Assembly: GCF_029814825.1 (NCBI RefSeq)
Contig: NZ_CP122379.1
Location: 2,480,001-2,544,000, forward strand
Direction: 5' to 3'
DNA: 64,000 nt
Source of the DNA: Aequorivita marisscotiae
Lineage (GTDB): Bacteria > Bacteroidota > Bacteroidia > Flavobacteriales > Flavobacteriaceae
In this document: in pieces, positions 8,177 through 16,474 of the stretch
Layout of the letters: each line of letters begins with the position of its first letter
Position numbering within the stretch: position 1 is the stretch's first letter
The notes under the pieces: model-generated
What the model was told of the DNA's origin: nothing
Seen by the model: the letters and a program-made list of their open reading frames with translations, nothing else
Database searches by the model: none
Program-made: the position numbers and the translations under genes

Positions 8177-9505
8177 ATGCGAATTTTAAAAGACCTGGGT
8201 AAAGCATTTTCCGTTGGATCGTTAGTATTTATTATACTTGGCGTAATTCAATACATAAATGGCTACGAGTTTACGAGCACTGCAGAATTAATAAAATTAT
8301 TTCTTTACAATCAATTGTACGCTGTGGTGTTATATCTGGCGAATGCGCGCTATTTTGGATTTTTACTGAAAAAGTTTCCAGGTGAAGTATTTAAAGCAAA
8401 GAATCTTTTAAAGGGAATTTTCGGTGGAATTATTGTTACCCTATTGGGCATCTTTTTTATTCGCATATTAACGGAAGTAATTCTGGAGGGACGCAACTTT
8501 TCAGCATTTATTGCTGCAGAAAAAATGCAGTACTATTATATATCATTTATTATTTCGGTAGTAGTTACGGCGTTGTTTTACACCTTTTATTATTACAGAA
8601 ACAAACAACAAACCATTGTTACCCAACAAAAGATTATCGCTGGAACGGCTTCGGCCAAATTTGATGCGCTTAAAAATCAATTAGATCCACATTTTCTTTT
8701 TAACAGTTTAAATGTACTAACCAGTTTAATTGAAGAAAATCCGGAGGCTGCAACGCGGTTTACTACTTCGCTATCAAAGGTGTATCGTTATGTTTTGGAG
8801 CAAAAAAGTAAGGAACTGGTAACCCTGGAGGAAGAATTGAATTTTGCTAAACTTTATATGTCGCTTTTAGCTGTTCGGTTTGAAGACAGCATTGTTTTTT
8901 CTGTGCCCGAACGGTTAGATAATCCACAGGCTAAAGTAGTGCCGTTGTCGCTTCAGCTTTTGTTGGAAAACGCGGTAAAGCACAATCAGGTTATGCCTTC
9001 AAAAAAACTATTTATTACCATTACCGAAGAAAACGGTAGTTTAATTGTAGCTAATAACAGCCAGCCGAAACAGGTTTTAAAAGAAAGCACTGGCGTTGGT
9101 TTGCGAAACATTCGCGATAGATATTCGCTCTTAACCGAGCGTCCGGTTACAATAAATACAGACCATAAGGAATTTCGTATTTCAATCCCTATTTTGGGAG
9201 AAAACATTAAAATTATGAACTCATCAGATACTTTTATTTCAGAAAAAAAATACAGGCTTGCCAAAAAGCAGGTTGAAAAATTGAAAGGTTTTTATTTGCA
9301 CTTAACAATTTACCTACTCTTCGTTCCAGTTTTTATATACTTAAATTATATATCGAGAGCTGGATTTCCGTGGGCGTTGTTCCCTATTTGTGGTTGGGGG
9401 TTCGGAATCTTGGGCCATGCATCCGAAACCTTTAATTACAATCCATTTTTCGGAAGAAATTGGGAAGAACGAAAGATTCGCGAATTAATGGATAAAGATG
9501 AATAA
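8177..9505 (+). CDS. LytS-type sensor histidine kinase with C-terminal 2TM domain
   Basis: A 442-aa kinase. Four hydrophobic helices span about residues 12-145. The LytS-type His_kinase domain follows, with phospho-acceptor H172 in LDPHFLFNSLNVL. An HATPase region contains the N-box LLENAVKHNQ (about 260) and GVGLRNIRDRY (about 308). After residue 350 it carries an unusual second membrane module, a 2TM domain (KKYRLAKKQVEKLKGFY ... GRNWEERKIREL). The same domain occurs as three stand-alone proteins immediately downstream. The cognate partner is almost certainly the LytTR regulator at 10614. Confidence 0.9.
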   Translation: MRILKDLGKAFSVGSLVFIILGVIQYINGYEFTSTAELIKLFLYNQLYAVVLYLANARYFGFLLKKFPGEVFKAKNLLKGIFGGIIVTLLGIFFIRILTEVILEGRNFSAFIAAEKMQYYYISFIISVVVTALFYTFYYYRNKQQTIVTQQKIIAGTASAKFDALKNQLDPHFLFNSLNVLTSLIEENPEAATRFTTSLSKVYRYVLEQKSKELVTLEEELNFAKLYMSLLAVRFEDSIVFSVPERLDNPQAKVVPLSLQLLLENAVKHNQVMPSKKLFITITEENGSLIVANNSQPKQVLKESTGVGLRNIRDRYSLLTERPVTINTDHKEFRISIPILGENIKIMNSSDTFISEKKYRLAKKQVEKLKGFYLHLTIYLLFVPVFIYLNYISRAGFPWALFPICGWGFGILGHASETFNYNPFFGRNWEERKIRELMDKDE

Positions 9506-9508
9506 ATT

Positions 9509-9579
9509 ACAATTCGTCCTGCAAATCTGACGGTTGGGTGGCTATCTTTTTTTTCACCTTTTAATCTTACGTATTTTTA
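9509..9579 (+). promoter_or_regulatory. LytTR-type double operator and -7 element of the 2TM/regulator operon
   Basis: Half-sites ACAATTCGT (9509-9517) and ACGGTTGGG (9530-9538) have a 21-bp period, each one mismatch from the LytTR consensus. A -7-like TATTTTTA (9572-9579) begins 34 bp after the second repeat, and ATG follows at 9604. The exact agreement of both spacings with the sites at 4940 and 7197 is the main evidence. It predicts feedback control of the regulator gene. Confidence 0.55.
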
Positions 9580-9603
9580 CATTGTATTTTAAAAACACTA
9601 ATT

Positions 9604-9912
9604 ATGGATTTCGAAAATAACGACAACAAATATTACAGAGCAAAAAAGCGGGTGGCGGAAATAAAAAAGTTTTACACCAGCCTTATGTTTTATATTGTTT
9701 TTATCTGCGCCTTGGCAGGTTTAAATTATTACGTAAACGAACTGCGCAATCCTTGGTTTTTGTGGGCAGCATTTGGATGGGGAATCGGTATTTTCTTTCA
9801 AGCTGTAAAAGCATTTAAATGGACTCCCTTTATAGGTAAAAATTGGGAAGAGCGAAAGCTAAAACAATTTTTGGAGGAAGAAGAAAACAGCAACAAAAAC
9901 AATTGGACGTAA
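9604..9912 (+). CDS. 2TM domain-containing protein, copy 1
   Basis: A 102-aa protein consisting almost only of a 2TM domain: a basic amphipathic helix (YYRAKKRVAEIKKFYTSL), two hydrophobic helices (about 28-46 and 54-76, with a FGWGIG turn) and the closing motif GKNWEERKLKQFLEEE. It is the closest of the three copies to the C-terminal domain of the kinase at 8177. It is first in a run of three 2TM genes ending at the LytTR regulator, and it lies one base from the next gene. The domain's function is unknown; control of the kinase at the membrane is plausible. Confidence 0.88.
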   Translation: MDFENNDNKYYRAKKRVAEIKKFYTSLMFYIVFICALAGLNYYVNELRNPWFLWAAFGWGIGIFFQAVKAFKWTPFIGKNWEERKLKQFLEEEENSNKNNWT

Positions 9913-9913
9913 A

Positions 9914-10231
9914 ATGAAAAAACCTGTTGATTTAAAAATTAAAAATGCTCGAAATAGAGTAGAAGCACTTAAAGTTTTTTACAACCACATAATTTTATAT
10001 TGCATTGTAAATATAGTTTTGTTTTTAGTTCGCGGAGAAGTTTTACAGTTTTTTCAAGACCAGAATGGCAACAAAAATTTTATAGATTGGGTAGACTGGA
10101 ATATTTTAGTCGTACCTATTTTTTGGGGAATTGGCTTACTGTTTCACGCCGCAAAAGTATATCGATACAAATTAAAGTTTATAAAAAACTGGGAAGAAAA
10201 ACAATTGAAAAAATACTTAAAGGAAGAATAA
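9914..10231 (+). CDS. 2TM domain-containing protein, copy 2
   Basis: A 105-aa paralogue of the preceding gene: basic helix (IKNARNRVEALKVFYNHI), first membrane helix (about 25-42), a short loop with DQNGNKNFIDW that is longer than in copy 1, second helix with FWGIGLLFHAAKVY, and the ending KNWEEKQLKKYLKEE. It starts one base after the copy 1 stop and runs 14 bases from copy 3, so the three are one transcript. The divergence between copies is considerable, which suggests old duplications with separate roles rather than recent amplification. Confidence 0.87.
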   Translation: MKKPVDLKIKNARNRVEALKVFYNHIILYCIVNIVLFLVRGEVLQFFQDQNGNKNFIDWVDWNILVVPIFWGIGLLFHAAKVYRYKLKFIKNWEEKQLKKYLKEE

Positions 10232-10245
10232 ATTAAACCACAGCG

Positions 10246-10551
10246 ATGGAAACTCAAAAAAGTCTTGCCTATTTAAGAGCAAAGAAAAAGGTAGAAACAT
10301 TAAAAGAATTTTACAGCCATTTGTTGGTGTATATTTTAATTAATACCGGAATTATTCTTGTTTCGGCAAATGTTTTTAATGCACATGAAATAGATTTTAA
10401 AGATTGGAGCAACTATATAACGGCGATTTTTTGGGGCATTGGTTTGCTATTTCACGCGGTGTACGTTTGGTACATTCTCAAGTTTAATAACAATTTCTTA
10501 AAACGCTGGGAAGAAAAAAAAATGAAACAATTTCTGGATGATGATCTTTAG
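10246..10551 (+). CDS. 2TM domain-containing protein, copy 3
   Basis: A 101-aa paralogue with the same plan: LRAKKKVETLKEFYSHL, two membrane helices (about 28-45 and 60-82, the second with FWGIGLLFHAVYVW) and the ending LKRWEEKKMKQFLDDD. It shares the FWGIGLLFHA segment with copy 2, so copies 2 and 3 are probably sisters. It lies 62 bases upstream of the LytTR response regulator. Confidence 0.87.
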   Translation: METQKSLAYLRAKKKVETLKEFYSHLLVYILINTGIILVSANVFNAHEIDFKDWSNYITAIFWGIGLLFHAVYVWYILKFNNNFLKRWEEKKMKQFLDDDL

Positions 10552-10613
10552 AAATTGAGTTTGAACACTGGATTGAAATTTAAATATACAAACCAAAACG
10601 AGAAACCAATTAA

Positions 10614-11369
10614 ATGAACGTACTCATTATTGAAGACGAAAAACCTTCCGCACGTTACTTGCAACGCATGTTAATGAAGCAGGAAGTACATATTAGCCAA
10701 ATGCTCCACAGCGTTGAGGAAGCTATAGATTGGTTTTTGAATAACAAGCACCCGGATCTTATTTTTTTGGATATACAATTAAGCGATGGACTTTCCTTCG
10801 AAATTTTTGATGCAGTTGAAGTAAATAGTGCCATTATTTTTACCACTGCCTTTGACGAATATGCGCTTCAGGCCTTTAAGTTAAACAGCATAGATTATTT
10901 ATTGAAACCTATTGATGAAGAGGAATTGCAAACTGCCGTTGAAAAGTACAAAACTTTTAAACCCAGTGCCAAAAACGTGCAACTTAACTTTGAGGATATT
11001 AAAAAATTGCTTGTAAATCCTGTAGAACGCGAATACAAAAAGCGATTTACCACTAAAATAGGGCAACACATTAAAATGATTTCGGTAGATGAAATTGAGT
11101 GTTTTTATTCTGAAAACAAAGGAACTTACGCTCATACCGTAGATGGCCGCGATTATTTATTAGAAACTACTTTAGAACAGTTAGAAGAGGAACTTTCTCC
11201 TGAAACGTTCTTCCGAATTAGCAGAAAATTTTATGTAAACATCAATTCAATTAAGGATATAATTTCATACACAAACTCGCGCTTGCAATTGAAATTGAAC
11301 AGTTATAAAGAGCAAGAAGTTGTGGTGGCGCGCGAACGGGTAAAAAATTTTAAACTTTGGTTAGAATAG
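10614..11369 (+). CDS. LytTR-family response regulator
   Basis: A 251-aa DNA-binding regulator. The receiver domain (1-120) has the acidic pair in IIEDEKP, phospho-acceptor D53 in LIFLDIQLSDG, the T of FTTAFDEYA and K of LLKPID. The LytTR domain (about 145-250) contains KRFTTKIGQHIKMISVDEI, a typical beta-rich DNA-binding start, and FFRISRKFYVNINSIKDI. It should be phosphorylated by the 2TM-fused kinase at 8177. LytTR proteins bind paired 9-bp direct repeats, and three such pairs lie in front of transcription units in this island. It ends one base before a convergent gene. Confidence 0.93.
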   Translation: MNVLIIEDEKPSARYLQRMLMKQEVHISQMLHSVEEAIDWFLNNKHPDLIFLDIQLSDGLSFEIFDAVEVNSAIIFTTAFDEYALQAFKLNSIDYLLKPIDEEELQTAVEKYKTFKPSAKNVQLNFEDIKKLLVNPVEREYKKRFTTKIGQHIKMISVDEIECFYSENKGTYAHTVDGRDYLLETTLEQLEEELSPETFFRISRKFYVNINSIKDIISYTNSRLQLKLNSYKEQEVVVARERVKNFKLWLE

Positions 11370-11370
11370 A

Positions 11371-12594
11371 TTAATCTTCAGCTTTAAATCTGTCTATTCT
11401 ATTTTCTTGAAAGGACGAAGGTAAAAGCTTTGGAATAAACTTTACCAAAAGTGGCAAAAGCACTGTTCCGCCCGGAAGCAAAAAAATTGTTAGTGAAGGA
11501 ATTGTTTTGCACACATCGAGCAATTGTTCCCGCACCTTCGATTTTTCTTCCGTAGATAAATCGCGGATAGTAGATTGTCCCAATAGCACAACTAATTCGC
11601 CACTTTCCTCCAGTTCGCGTGTTAATCTATCTTTATTTCGAATAATTAACAATTTTACGGTAGCCGCAGATTGTTTGTAAAATTGTTTCACCGGGTGCGA
11701 ATATTCAAAAAGTAATATTTTTTCGGTATAGGTGTGCGAAAATGAATTTAACGCCACTAGGCTTTTTTGTAGTTCTGTCTCCGAAAAATTGAGCGTCACT
11801 AATAATTGCTGCAAAAATTGGTGTTCTACTTCGTCCATTTTTAAATCTTCCCAAACGGTGAGGGAGCACAGATCTAATAAATAATTTTTTTCTAGGGAAT
11901 CTTCGCTGCTTTTTAAATAGTTTAAACTATCTAAAAATGTGGCTACCCCACCATCTGTTGTATCGATAATATATTCTGATGAAGTTTCAAAAAGTTCAAT
12001 TAGCAGCTTGTCGTATTTTGTTTTACTACTCTTCGATTTTAACGTATAAAAACAGCCAGTTAACACTGCGGTTTCCAGTTGCTTATAATAATTTTTTGTT
12101 GAAATTGGGTCTATAAGCCACTGCTTATATGCCAAAACATCTAAGTACAGCAACGAAAATGTTAAAAGTGATACCGTATTCTTTTTCAGCAAAGTATTGG
12201 CTTCCTGCAATCTAGCCGAAAGAATATGTTCTAACGTGATTGATGCACTTTGTGTAAGTGAAAATTTCTTAAAAAAACCAGCTTTTCTTTTTTCGAGGTG
12301 TTCGTAAAAAGATAATATGCTATTTATGGCCTCTTTATTAGTTGCAGTTTTATTTTTTTCGTAAAATTGATAATATAACGCGTGAAAAAGATTTATTTTG
12401 GTGAGTTCCTCCTTGGTAAGTTTTAACTTACCTAGCGATTTCTTTGGCAATGCGGAAACCGATACGCCATATATAAAACCTGTTTGCTTTAAGGCAATAT
12501 AAAATGAAGCATCGTTTTGATAAGGCGCCAATAAATCATTCTTATCAAAAAGATTTAGAAATTTTAAGATCCAATCGGGTGCAGACGGGTTCAT
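11371..12594 (-). CDS. LETM1-related protein
   Basis: A 407-aa protein. It matches the flavobacterial LETM1-related, biofilm-associated family by its N-terminus (APDWILKFLNLFDKND) and by the C-terminal LETM1-like segment at about 345-395 (VREQLLDVCKTIPSLTIFLL, then GGTVLLPLLVKFIPKLLPSS). In mitochondria that segment forms the membrane-inserted part of an ion-transport-related protein. The middle is alpha-helical with no recognised domain. The bacterial role is not firmly known. It stands alone, convergent with the LytTR regulator. Confidence 0.75.
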   Translation of the reverse strand: MNPSAPDWILKFLNLFDKNDLLAPYQNDASFYIALKQTGFIYGVSVSALPKKSLGKLKLTKEELTKINLFHALYYQFYEKNKTATNKEAINSILSFYEHLEKRKAGFFKKFSLTQSASITLEHILSARLQEANTLLKKNTVSLLTFSLLYLDVLAYKQWLIDPISTKNYYKQLETAVLTGCFYTLKSKSSKTKYDKLLIELFETSSEYIIDTTDGGVATFLDSLNYLKSSEDSLEKNYLLDLCSLTVWEDLKMDEVEHQFLQQLLVTLNFSETELQKSLVALNSFSHTYTEKILLFEYSHPVKQFYKQSAATVKLLIIRNKDRLTRELEESGELVVLLGQSTIRDLSTEEKSKVREQLLDVCKTIPSLTIFLLPGGTVLLPLLVKFIPKLLPSSFQENRIDRFKAED

Positions 12595-12743
12595 CGTTTT
12601 AAATATTCACTATTTTAGAGCGGTCAAAGCTAGTGTTTTTAGCATTAACAAAAGATTAACGCAACTTAAGAAACCATGAACTTACATTTAAACGTAAGTA
12701 TAAGCGAACAAGTAAAAATAAATAATATAAACCAACAAAAAAG

Positions 12744-13430
12744 ATGAAAAAATCAAAACTTTTAGCAGTAATCGGTGGATTGGGCGTAGCCGCACTATCG
12801 ATATTTTTAATATCCGCAGATCATATTGATGCGCCTGCAGTGGCGGGTACCACCGCAGATATTACCGACTTTTATGCCTTTGAAGGGGAGAGTTCAAATA
12901 ACTTTGTTTTTGTAGCAAACGTTCAAGGACTACTACCTCCTGGCCAACCTACCGATCAAGCTGAATTTGACGAAACGGTACTTTTAGAATTTAATATAGA
13001 CGTGGATAACGACTTAAAGGAAGACTTGGTGATACAAGCCATTAAGCGAGGCGATTCTATGTATTTCTTTGGGCCCTCTGCACCAGCAATGCAAGGTTTA
13101 GAAAGCACCATTGCAACTTCAACTCGAAGAAGTGTAAAAATTTCTACAAAAGACGATGTGCAAATTACGGAAGAGAACGGGATGAAGTTTTTTGCTGGAC
13201 CTCGTGAAGATCCTTTTTTCTTCGACTTTAATAAATACAACGAAGTGTTAGCAGGTACAGCTAGCAGTTTTGACGATCCAGGTACAGATACTTTTGCTGG
13301 TACTAATGTGTTAAGCGTGGTTGTGGAATTTCCAAAATCTATGCTACCTGCGGGAACTACTGGTGTTAATCCTTTTGCGCCATCTACACCTATGTATAAT
13401 GTGTGGGTTGAAGCCAAAAGAAAACAATAA
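12744..13430 (+). CDS. DUF4331 protein, N-terminal half
   Basis: A 228-aa exported protein. It has a signal peptide (about 1-25) followed by the start of the DUF4331 fold, recognisable from SADHIDAPAV, TTADITDFYAFEG and the ISTKDDVQI/FFAGPREDPFFFD region. It ends after NVWVEAKRKQ, where family members normally continue. The missing second half is encoded by the next gene, 29 bases downstream. The function of DUF4331 is unknown. The absence of frame disruption and the separate lipoprotein signal on the second half argue for a true two-protein arrangement rather than a frameshift. Confidence 0.82.
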   Translation: MKKSKLLAVIGGLGVAALSIFLISADHIDAPAVAGTTADITDFYAFEGESSNNFVFVANVQGLLPPGQPTDQAEFDETVLLEFNIDVDNDLKEDLVIQAIKRGDSMYFFGPSAPAMQGLESTIATSTRRSVKISTKDDVQITEENGMKFFAGPREDPFFFDFNKYNEVLAGTASSFDDPGTDTFAGTNVLSVVVEFPKSMLPAGTTGVNPFAPSTPMYNVWVEAKRKQ

Positions 13431-13459
13431 AAATTGCTAACCATAAAAAATATAAAAAA

Positions 13460-14086
13460 ATGAAAACTTATAAATATATAACTCTATTTGCCTTATTTAC
13501 CGCTTCACTATTGTTTGTACAATGTTCTGATGACGACGATAATGTTATAATGCAAGAAACGTGTAATGACGGAGTTTTAAACGGCGATGAAACAGAAATT
13601 GATTGCGGGGGAACTACTTGCGAACCCTGTGGCGTGGTGCTAGATTTTAGCGGAACCTACAAACAGGAAGATCAAATGGGGCGTCCGGGTATAAACACCG
13701 TTTTTGGAACCGAAGGTTTTAAAGATGCATTTAATGTAACGGTGCCTTCAGAAATGCAGGTGGCATTCCAAAATAAATTTGAAGCTAGACTATTGGCATT
13801 AAATCCTGGATACACAAGCAATGCACTTGGTTTAAATGCTGAAGTATTTACAACTGTATTATCTAATGATGTACTTTGGTTAGCGCAATCCGGAATAACC
13901 ACTTACTTTAACGGAACCGAAGTTTTAACGGGTAGAGCTTTGAGTGATGATGTAATAGATATATCCTTATTGCTCATATTTGGGGGCGCAGACGGAACCG
14001 AAAATCCTGGTTTAACCAGCGATGGCGTGCCAACAAACGATGTAGCTTTCGCTACTAGCTTTCCATATTTGGCCGGTCCTTTTTAA
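13460..14086 (+). CDS. Lipoprotein carrying the C-terminal half of a DUF4331 domain
   Basis: A 208-aa protein with a lipoprotein signal (ASLLFVQC, lipidated Cys at about 22) and an acidic linker. A cysteine-rich motif follows at about 32-55 (CNDGVLNGDETEIDCGG, then CEPC), as seen in surface proteins of Bacteroidota and Myxococcota. The rest resembles the end of DUF4331: QMGRPGINTVF, TGRALSDDVIDISLLL and TSDGVPTNDVAFATSFPYL. It probably pairs on the outer membrane with the preceding protein. A terminator follows at 14107. Confidence 0.72.
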   Translation: MKTYKYITLFALFTASLLFVQCSDDDDNVIMQETCNDGVLNGDETEIDCGGTTCEPCGVVLDFSGTYKQEDQMGRPGINTVFGTEGFKDAFNVTVPSEMQVAFQNKFEARLLALNPGYTSNALGLNAEVFTTVLSNDVLWLAQSGITTYFNGTEVLTGRALSDDVIDISLLLIFGGADGTENPGLTSDGVPTNDVAFATSFPYLAGPF

Positions 14087-14106
14087 TAAAAATAACCTAC
14101 TATCAC

Positions 14107-14135
14107 AAAAGAGAGCCGTTTAGGTTCTCTTTTTT
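14107..14135 (+). terminator. Rho-independent terminator after the DUF4331 pair
   Basis: AAGAGAGCC (14109-14117) pairs with GGTTCTCTT (14123-14131), with one G-U pair and a 5-base loop, followed by a run of T. It ends the two-gene DUF4331 unit before the TPR lipoprotein. Confidence 0.8.
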
Positions 14136-14179
14136 GGTTTAGCGTAAATATTAACTAGCCTAAAACACTGTATTTTATT

Positions 14180-15457
14180 ATGAAAAAAATAATCACATTA
14201 TTCGTTGCGATCTTATTTTTTGCTTGTCAGGACAAACCAAAGAAAATTACTAACAGTAAAGATTACAATGCATATTTAATCACCAGTAATACACCCTCTT
14301 TGGATGCTATTAAAGCAGATTTAGAGTTTTGGCAGAATCGCTTTAAAGATGATTCTACACATTTAATGGAAATGACCCGGTTGTCTGGAATTCATGGCGC
14401 CCTTTTTGGAAATACGGGCGATATTTCAGAATTAAAAATTTCTGAAAAGCTAATTGAAAAGTCATTGCGCACTTCGGCCAGAAATAAAGATGTTTATTTG
14501 CGAAGTTTGGCACACAATTATATTTCGCAACACAGGTTTCGGGAAGCTCAGGAATTGTTAGACAGTGCGTATAAATACCCGGACAATAGAAAAGAAACTG
14601 AAATGATGCTTTTTGATGTTGCAATGGAACTGGGTAATTATCAAAGCGCCGATACATTATTGGGAAATATTAAAGATCCAAAAGATTTTAATTACCTTAT
14701 TCGTTTGGCTAAATGGAGCGATCATAACGGCAATCTGGACGCCGCTATAAAATATCTGGAACAAGCGCAACAAATTGCAGAGCAACGAAACAACAAAGCA
14801 TTAAAATTGTGGATTTATAGTAATATAGGCGATTTCTACGGCCACGCGGGCCGCCTAAAAGATTCGTACAGCAGTTATTTAAAAACGTTAGAATTGGAAC
14901 CCGATAATGCCTATGCGAAAAAGCAAATAGCTTGGATGGTATATTCTTTTGAAAAAAATCCTAAAGAAGCAAATCGTATTTTAGATTCTATTATGGTGAA
15001 TCATAAAGCGCCGGATTATCATTTGTTAAAAGCTGAAATCGCTGCATTTGAAGGAAATGCTTCGGAAGTAAATAGGCAAAACCAATTGTTTTTAAAAGCC
15101 ACCGAGAATACAAATTATGGCGAAATGTACAATGCTTATTTAATTGAGCTTTACGCCGAAACTGCACCAGAAACGGCCCTGCGGTTAGCTGAAACAGAGG
15201 TGAATAATCGCGCTACTCCAGAAACCTACCAATTATTGGCGTATGCACAATTAAAAGCGGGGCAGAAGGAAGCTGCTTTAAAAACCATTGAAGAACAGGT
15301 AGCGGGCAAAACGTCAGAACCCAAGGCACTTTTTAACGCTGCATTAGTTTATAAAGCCAACGGAATGGACAAAAAAGTAGCCTCTTTTAAAGAGGAACTA
15401 TTGGGTGCAGGTTATGAATTGGGCCCGGTAACTGCAAAGGCAATTTCGAAACTTTAG
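14180..15457 (+). CDS. TPR lipoprotein
   Basis: A 425-aa protein with a lipoprotein signal peptide (LFVAILFFACQDKPKK, Cys at about 16). It consists of TPR-like helix pairs along its length, for example LDAAIKYLEQAQQIAEQRNN (about 188-208), GRLKDSYSSYLKTLELEPDN (about 224-243) and AQLKAGQKEAALKTIEEQVA (about 355-375). It should sit in the periplasm or on the cell surface as a protein-binding scaffold. It is monocistronic between two terminator regions. No enzymatic motif is visible. Confidence 0.78.
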   Translation: MKKIITLFVAILFFACQDKPKKITNSKDYNAYLITSNTPSLDAIKADLEFWQNRFKDDSTHLMEMTRLSGIHGALFGNTGDISELKISEKLIEKSLRTSARNKDVYLRSLAHNYISQHRFREAQELLDSAYKYPDNRKETEMMLFDVAMELGNYQSADTLLGNIKDPKDFNYLIRLAKWSDHNGNLDAAIKYLEQAQQIAEQRNNKALKLWIYSNIGDFYGHAGRLKDSYSSYLKTLELEPDNAYAKKQIAWMVYSFEKNPKEANRILDSIMVNHKAPDYHLLKAEIAAFEGNASEVNRQNQLFLKATENTNYGEMYNAYLIELYAETAPETALRLAETEVNNRATPETYQLLAYAQLKAGQKEAALKTIEEQVAGKTSEPKALFNAALVYKANGMDKKVASFKEELLGAGYELGPVTAKAISKL

Positions 15458-15464
15458 TATAAAA

Positions 15465-15607
15465 AAACCAAGTTGCGGTTTAATTCGTATATAAAGTAGA
15501 GGTTGGTTATCTACCATTAGATTGGTAGATGTAACAAAACTGGAAATACCAGTTTTAGCGTTTTTTTGTTAGTTAAAGCGTCGGCAATTAGCCGACGCTT
15601 TTTCTTT
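15465..15607 (+). terminator. Cluster of hairpins ending in a strong terminator
   Basis: Four stem-loops follow each other: AAACC/GGTTT (15465-15481), ATCTACCA/TGGTAGAT (15509-15530), AAAACTGG/CCAGTTTT (15536-15556, followed by a T7 run) and AAAGCGTCGGC/GCCGACGCTTT (15575-15601, followed by TTTCTTTT). The last two are terminator-shaped. Two terminators in tandem downstream of one gene, with an extra stem in front, could also be a small structured RNA. The rest of the 216-base intergenic stretch shows nothing else. Confidence 0.65.
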
Positions 15608-15673
15608 TATAATTGTAAAATATGGCGAAAGCGAGCCTTGTTATTTCTTCAATTAAAAAATGCTTTATATTTT

Positions 15674-16468
15674 TTAAATAGTTATCATTCCTAAAGTATA
15701 TAGTTGCGATAGCGTTGGTGTTTCACTACCCCCTTCAGGCTCCAGCGTTATACCAAATGCCTCAGGATCTGGAAAATTTACAAACTTGTAAATTCCCTCG
15801 CCTATCTTGCTTTCCGCAGAAATTAAACCTACACTGCTTGGTGTTAGAGGCTCCATTTTTAGCGACCATACTTGATATACTTTACCGCGAGGAGGCGCAG
15901 GCAAGCCTTTTATATCTATATAAGCTACATTTTCTTTTTTGTTTAAAAATACTTTTGCGAAAGCTTCGGGAGCAACGGCTTGGTTCCCAGGTAGGGTATA
16001 GGCTTGGTAATCTTTAGATCGTAATACCTCGAGCACTTCGGTATTTTCGGCTAATTGATTTTCAGCTTTAAGTTTTTCTTCACGTAAAATTGTATTTTCA
16101 ACAGTTGTTACATTCAATGAGTTGTTTAATTCGCTAGATTGTTTAAGCATCCACATAATTCCACCCATAAATAAAATCGCGGCTGCCCAGCCGGTTATTG
16201 CTGGCCAATTGAGCGGTTTAACTTTAGTGTCTCCGGAATGAGTATTTCCTCTAATTTTTTCCAAAATATACGACCAGGTCATGGCTTGTACTGGTGGCGA
16301 AACAGTTTCGGCTAAATGTATTAACGATTTCTCAATTAGTTCAACTTCACGTCTTACTTCGGGAAATTCCTTAATGGCTTTTTCTACCGCTACAGCTTCG
16401 TCTTCGGGTAAAGCGCCACAGACGTACATTTCTAAATTGCCGGATGCTATAATTTCTTCGGGGTTCAT
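15674..16468 (-). CDS. Anti-sigma factor of the RskA type
   Basis: A 264-aa protein. The N-terminal cytoplasmic part (1-90) contains the anti-sigma region with LEMYVCGALPEDEAVAVEKA. One transmembrane helix (AITGWAAAILFMGGIMWML, about 90-108) is followed by a coiled coil and a periplasmic anti-sigma-K (RskA) C-terminal domain with KVYQVWSLKMEPLTPSSVGL. It should hold the ECF sigma factor encoded 6 bases upstream at the membrane. The start ATG follows the sigma stop in the usual sigma/anti-sigma operon order. Confidence 0.9.
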   Translation of the reverse strand: MNPEEIIASGNLEMYVCGALPEDEAVAVEKAIKEFPEVRREVELIEKSLIHLAETVSPPVQAMTWSYILEKIRGNTHSGDTKVKPLNWPAITGWAAAILFMGGIMWMLKQSSELNNSLNVTTVENTILREEKLKAENQLAENTEVLEVLRSKDYQAYTLPGNQAVAPEAFAKVFLNKKENVAYIDIKGLPAPPRGKVYQVWSLKMEPLTPSSVGLISAESKIGEGIYKFVNFPDPEAFGITLEPEGGSETPTLSQLYTLGMITI

Positions 16469-16474
16469 AATTTT

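Noticed and set aside
12956..13444. Long open frame on the opposite strand of the DUF4331 gene
   Set aside because: It mirrors the codon bias of the plus-strand gene, has no recognisable domain and lacks a plausible promoter; shadow frame.
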